Assembly: GCA_965116465.1 (NCBI GenBank)
Contig: OZ220687.1
Location: 2,790,001-2,854,000, forward strand
Length of the DNA: 64,000 bases
Origin: VXNF01 sp965116465
GTDB lineage: Bacteria; Actinomycetota; Acidimicrobiia; Acidimicrobiales; CATQHL01
Reading direction: 5' to 3'
Positions 60,961 to 64,000 of the stretch are shown piece after piece. Made by a program: the position numbers and the translations under genes. The notes beneath the pieces are model-generated. The model was not told where the DNA came from. It ran no database searches and saw only the letters and a list, made by a program, of their open reading frames with translations. Position 1 is the stretch's first letter. The number at the start of each line of letters is the position of its first letter.

Positions 60961-61939
60961 GCCGGGGGGCGCCCGGCTGCGGGCGCTGGTGACCGCTCCG
61001 CTGCGCGGGCCGGGGTTCGAGGTCCTGCAACAGTTCGCCGACGTGGTCTACGAGCCGTGGCTGGAGTACGTCCCCATCCGGCTGTACGACCCACCCCGCC
61101 TGGCACACCGGCTCGCCGAGGTGGGAGCCGACCTGCTGGTCTGCGAGGCCGACTTCTGCTCCGGTCCGGTGATGGAACTGCCGCTGCGGGCCATCGTGGC
61201 CACCCGCGGCGAGCCGTCCAATGTGGACGTACCCGCCGCGACCGCCGCCGGCATACCGGTTCTGCACACCCCCGGGCGCAACGCCGACGCCGTGGCCGAA
61301 CTCACCGTCGGGCTGCTGTTCGCAGTGAACCGGCGGATCGTCCCCGCCGATCGCGACGTACGCACCGGCCGGGTCTTCACTGAGACACTGCCCTACCAGC
61401 GCTACCGCAGCGAACTCCTGGCGGGGCAGACCTTCGGGATCGTCGGCCTGGGAGCGGTCGGCCGGGCGGTGCGCGGGCGGATGGAGGGGCTGGGCCTCGC
61501 GGTGATCGCGCACGACCCCTACGTCGCCGAGGCGCGGCACAGCCTCGAGGAGTTGCTGGCCACCGCCGACATCGTGTCGATGCACGCCCCGCCCAGCGCC
61601 GAGACCGCACACATGATGGGAGCACCGCAGTTCGCCGCCATGCGGCCCGGAGCCGTCTACCTCAACACCGCCCGAGCGGTGCTCCACGATCTGGATGCCC
61701 TCGTGGCGTCGCTGGAATCCGGGCACCTCGGCGGCTGCGGGCTCGACCACTTCGACGGCGAGCAGCTACCCGAGGGTCACCCGCTCTGCGGGCGCGACGA
61801 CGTGGTACTGACACCGCACATCGGGGGGGCCAGCTACCACACCGAGCAGGTACAGGCCTCGATGGTCGCCGCCGATCTGCAGCGCCTGCTCGCCGGCGGG
61901 CGGCCCGTCCACATCGCCAACCCGGAGGTCCTCACGTGA
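60950..61939 (+). CDS. D-isomer-specific 2-hydroxyacid dehydrogenase
   Basis: 329 residues from ATG 60950 (ATG 60953 possible). NAD-binding Rossmann motif FGIVGLGAVGRAVRGRM, catalytic Arg in NTARAVLHDLD, Glu in the GCGLDHFDGEQLP region (position weaker than the usual DVFExEP) and His in LTPHIGGAS are seen. It resembles SerA-like and glyoxylate/erythronate-type dehydrogenases. The next gene, a class II aldolase, overlaps by 4 nt, suggesting a short sugar-acid pathway. Confidence 0.87.
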   Translation: MMAEPGGARLRALVTAPLRGPGFEVLQQFADVVYEPWLEYVPIRLYDPPRLAHRLAEVGADLLVCEADFCSGPVMELPLRAIVATRGEPSNVDVPAATAAGIPVLHTPGRNADAVAELTVGLLFAVNRRIVPADRDVRTGRVFTETLPYQRYRSELLAGQTFGIVGLGAVGRAVRGRMEGLGLAVIAHDPYVAEARHSLEELLATADIVSMHAPPSAETAHMMGAPQFAAMRPGAVYLNTARAVLHDLDALVASLESGHLGGCGLDHFDGEQLPEGHPLCGRDDVVLTPHIGGASYHTEQVQASMVAADLQRLLAGGRPVHIANPEVLT

Positions 61940-62631
61940 ACGCCGACGACCGTGCCGACACCGGCCACCCGCGCCGGGAGACCGCCCGGGCCGTGCTGGA
62001 GACCGCGCAGGCCATGTACGCCAAGGGGCTCGTCGAGGGCACGGCCGGGAACGTGTCCGGACGCGTCGGTGACGGCACCTTCTGTCTCACCCCGTCGTCG
62101 GTCGGCTACGAGGCGATGCGGGACGGCGATCTGGTCTTCGTGGACGCCGCCGGCGACGTGGTGGCCGGCGACGGTCATCCCTCCAGCGAGAAGGCGCTGC
62201 ACCTGGCCTGCTACCGGCAGTGGGCCGAGGTGGGTGGCGTCGTCCACTGCCATCCGCTGCACGCCTCCATGTTCGCGGTGGCTCGCCAGACCGTTCCCGC
62301 CGCCATCGAAGAGGTCGTGATCTACATCGGCGGCGACGTGGAGGTCTGCGACTACCACCTCACCGGGAGTGACGAACTCGGTGAGGCCGTCGCCGCGGCG
62401 CTCGGCGATCGCAGCGCCGTGCTGATGGCCAACCACGGGTTGGTGACGGTGGGACGCGACCCGGCCGACGCCCTGCACGCCGCGCTCGTCGTCGAGCGCA
62501 CCGCCCACATCGTCTGGGGAGCCCGACTGCTCGGCCAGCCCGGGAGCGTTCCGGAGAAGGTGAACGAGGACTTCGCCGGTGTCTACCGCTGGGTTCGGGA
62601 GTCCACCTGGGGCGCCGGGAATCGTTCCTGA
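61936..62631 (+). CDS. Class II aldolase/adducin family protein
   Basis: 231 residues from GTG 61936. Zn-binding HCHPLHAS (about residues 105-112) and a downstream His in ANHGLVTVGRD are family hallmarks. GTAGNVSGRVGDG near the N-terminus binds the phosphate, and HPSSEKALH carries the catalytic acid. Related enzymes are fuculose- or ribulose-phosphate aldolases and 3-oxo-tetronate-phosphate decarboxylases. Coupled to the preceding dehydrogenase. Two strong hairpins follow. Confidence 0.88.
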   Translation: MNADDRADTGHPRRETARAVLETAQAMYAKGLVEGTAGNVSGRVGDGTFCLTPSSVGYEAMRDGDLVFVDAAGDVVAGDGHPSSEKALHLACYRQWAEVGGVVHCHPLHASMFAVARQTVPAAIEEVVIYIGGDVEVCDYHLTGSDELGEAVAAALGDRSAVLMANHGLVTVGRDPADALHAALVVERTAHIVWGARLLGQPGSVPEKVNEDFAGVYRWVRESTWGAGNRS

Positions 62632-62641
62632 AGCCTGACCT

Positions 62642-62670
62642 GGAGGATCCGCGCCGGGCGCGGATCCTCC
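62642..62670 (+). terminator. Terminator stem 1 after the aldolase gene
   Basis: Perfect 14-bp arms, GGAGGATCCGCGCC and GGCGCGGATCCTCC, just 10 nt after the stop and followed by CGCAAAAGAA. The loop is at most a few nt once end pairs open. A likely intrinsic terminator despite lacking a U-run on the plus strand. Confidence 0.65.
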
Positions 62671-62680
62671 CGCAAAAGAA

Positions 62681-62718
62681 GAGCAGCGGATCGGCGAAGA
62701 AGGGCCGATCCGCTGCTC
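62681..62718 (+). terminator. Terminator stem 2
   Basis: 15-bp perfect arms, GAGCAGCGGATCGGC and GCCGATCCGCTGCTC, with an 8-nt purine loop (62696-62703). It is 11 nt downstream of stem 1, making a double terminator before msrA. Confidence 0.65.
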
Positions 62719-62903
62719 AGGGCGGTGATGGTGGACCATCATGTTAGTGGCCGGTCGCCGTGCCCGCAAGCGGTTCGGGCGACGGGAATTCGCCGGCCGC
62801 CACCGTCGGGAGCCTCGGGCGCGCGAGACTGCGTCGAGGTGCTGGAGCGGACGGATCCGGTCCGCCGGCCGGCAGCCGGGAAAACGAGACGCCAGGGGAT
62901 GCC

Positions 62904-63602
<699 letters not shown>

Positions 63603-63633
63603 GTCTCCCCGGCGTCCCGCCCCCGCCCCAACC

Positions 63634-64000
63634 ATGAGCGCGATCGTCCTGGACGGCGAGCGTCTCGCCGCCGAGATCCGCGAGCAGTTGCGCGGCCGCA
63701 TCGAAGCGCTGGCGCGCCGGGGCGTGACGCCGGGACTGGGCACCGTGCTCGTGGGCGACGACGGCCCCTCGGCCAACTACGTGGCCATGAAGCACCGCGA
63801 CTGCGCCGAACTGGGCATCGAGTCCCGCCACGCGCATCTGCCCGCCGACGCCGCACAGACCGACGTCGACGCGGTCGTCGACCGCTTCAATGCCGACGCC
63901 GCCGTGCACGCCTACCTCATGCAGTACCCCTTCCCGTCGCACCTCGACTACGAGGCCGCCCTACTGCGCGTGGACCCGGCCAAGGATGTGGACGGGCTGC
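63634..64000 (+). CDS. folD: Bifunctional methylene-THF dehydrogenase/cyclohydrolase FolD (5' part)
   Basis: 122 codons before the window ends; reading open. Substrate-site LVGDDGPSANYVAMKHRDC gives the YxxxK pair (Tyr and catalytic Lys). YLMQYPFPSHLD corresponds to the usual QLPLP block with a Met-Gln-Tyr variation, and DPAKDVDGL matches the KDVDG motif. It interconverts 5,10-methylene- and 10-formyl-tetrahydrofolate. It starts 31 nt after msrA. Confidence 0.93.
   Translation, partial: MSAIVLDGERLAAEIREQLRGRIEALARRGVTPGLGTVLVGDDGPSANYVAMKHRDCAELGIESRHAHLPADAAQTDVDAVVDRFNADAAVHAYLMQYPFPSHLDYEAALLRVDPAKDVDGL

Overview
The window is high-GC DNA with SD-led and leaderless (TANNNT, then 6-8 nt, then ATG/GTG) gene starts, extremely Ala-rich lipoproteins and dense operons with 1-8 nt overlaps. 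This fits an actinobacterium, most plausibly an uncultured Acidimicrobiia-like lineage. That placement is inference from gene content and style; no rRNA or other marker is present.

Left edge to 20.2 kb is a catabolic region. A RES-domain gene broken by an in-frame TGA (1-474) is followed by a minus-strand gene train from 15770 down to 585: amidase, a double alpha/beta-hydrolase, a stalked peptide-type solute-binding lipoprotein, an isocitrate-lyase/PEP-mutase family lyase, an isochorismatase-like hydrolase, HyuA, HyuB, a crotonase, an aconitase-like hydratase and an acyl-CoA ligase. It reads as uptake and opening of an amide or cyclic imide/lactam, then hydration, C-C cleavage and CoA activation of the acid. 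Divergently, two tandem 2,4-dienoyl-CoA-reductase-like flavoenzymes share an altered Fe-S cysteine motif.

20.3-35.4 kb is a defence island, part of it visibly less GC-rich. It holds VapBC, a large N6-adenine methylase followed by a ComEC-like metallo-beta-lactamase, and a type I restriction system (hsdM, hsdS, hsdR). Between hsdS and hsdR lie a PD-(D/E)xK-like gene and a small ORF. HsdR carries a C-terminal Schlafen/AlbA_2-like domain. A zinc-ribbon protein and a HEPN-like protein follow.

35.6-53.6 kb is a transport and nitrogen-salvage region: an Opp/Dpp-type ABC transporter with two tandem binding proteins, a cupin, a CoA-transferase, two divergent adenine-deaminase-family proteins, a glutamine-synthetase-like ligase, a BMP/PnrA-type nucleoside-binding lipoprotein and a class-I amidotransferase-type gamma-glutamyl hydrolase. 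Four binding lipoproteins from two unrelated folds carry the same roughly 160-180 residue Ala-rich heptad stalk between lipid anchor and ligand domain. This is the most striking feature of the window.

53.5-55.8 kb holds an orphan HigA-like antitoxin and a type II restriction-modification pair (SPPYW methylase plus a putative REase). 56.1-64 kb is housekeeping and deoxynucleoside salvage: upp, deoC, a full-length aldehyde dehydrogenase plus a catalytically incomplete partner (split ALDH16-like), a HAD phosphatase, a 2-hydroxyacid dehydrogenase, a class II aldolase, twin hairpins, msrA and the 5' part of folD. No tRNA, rRNA, CRISPR array or intact insertion sequence was seen.
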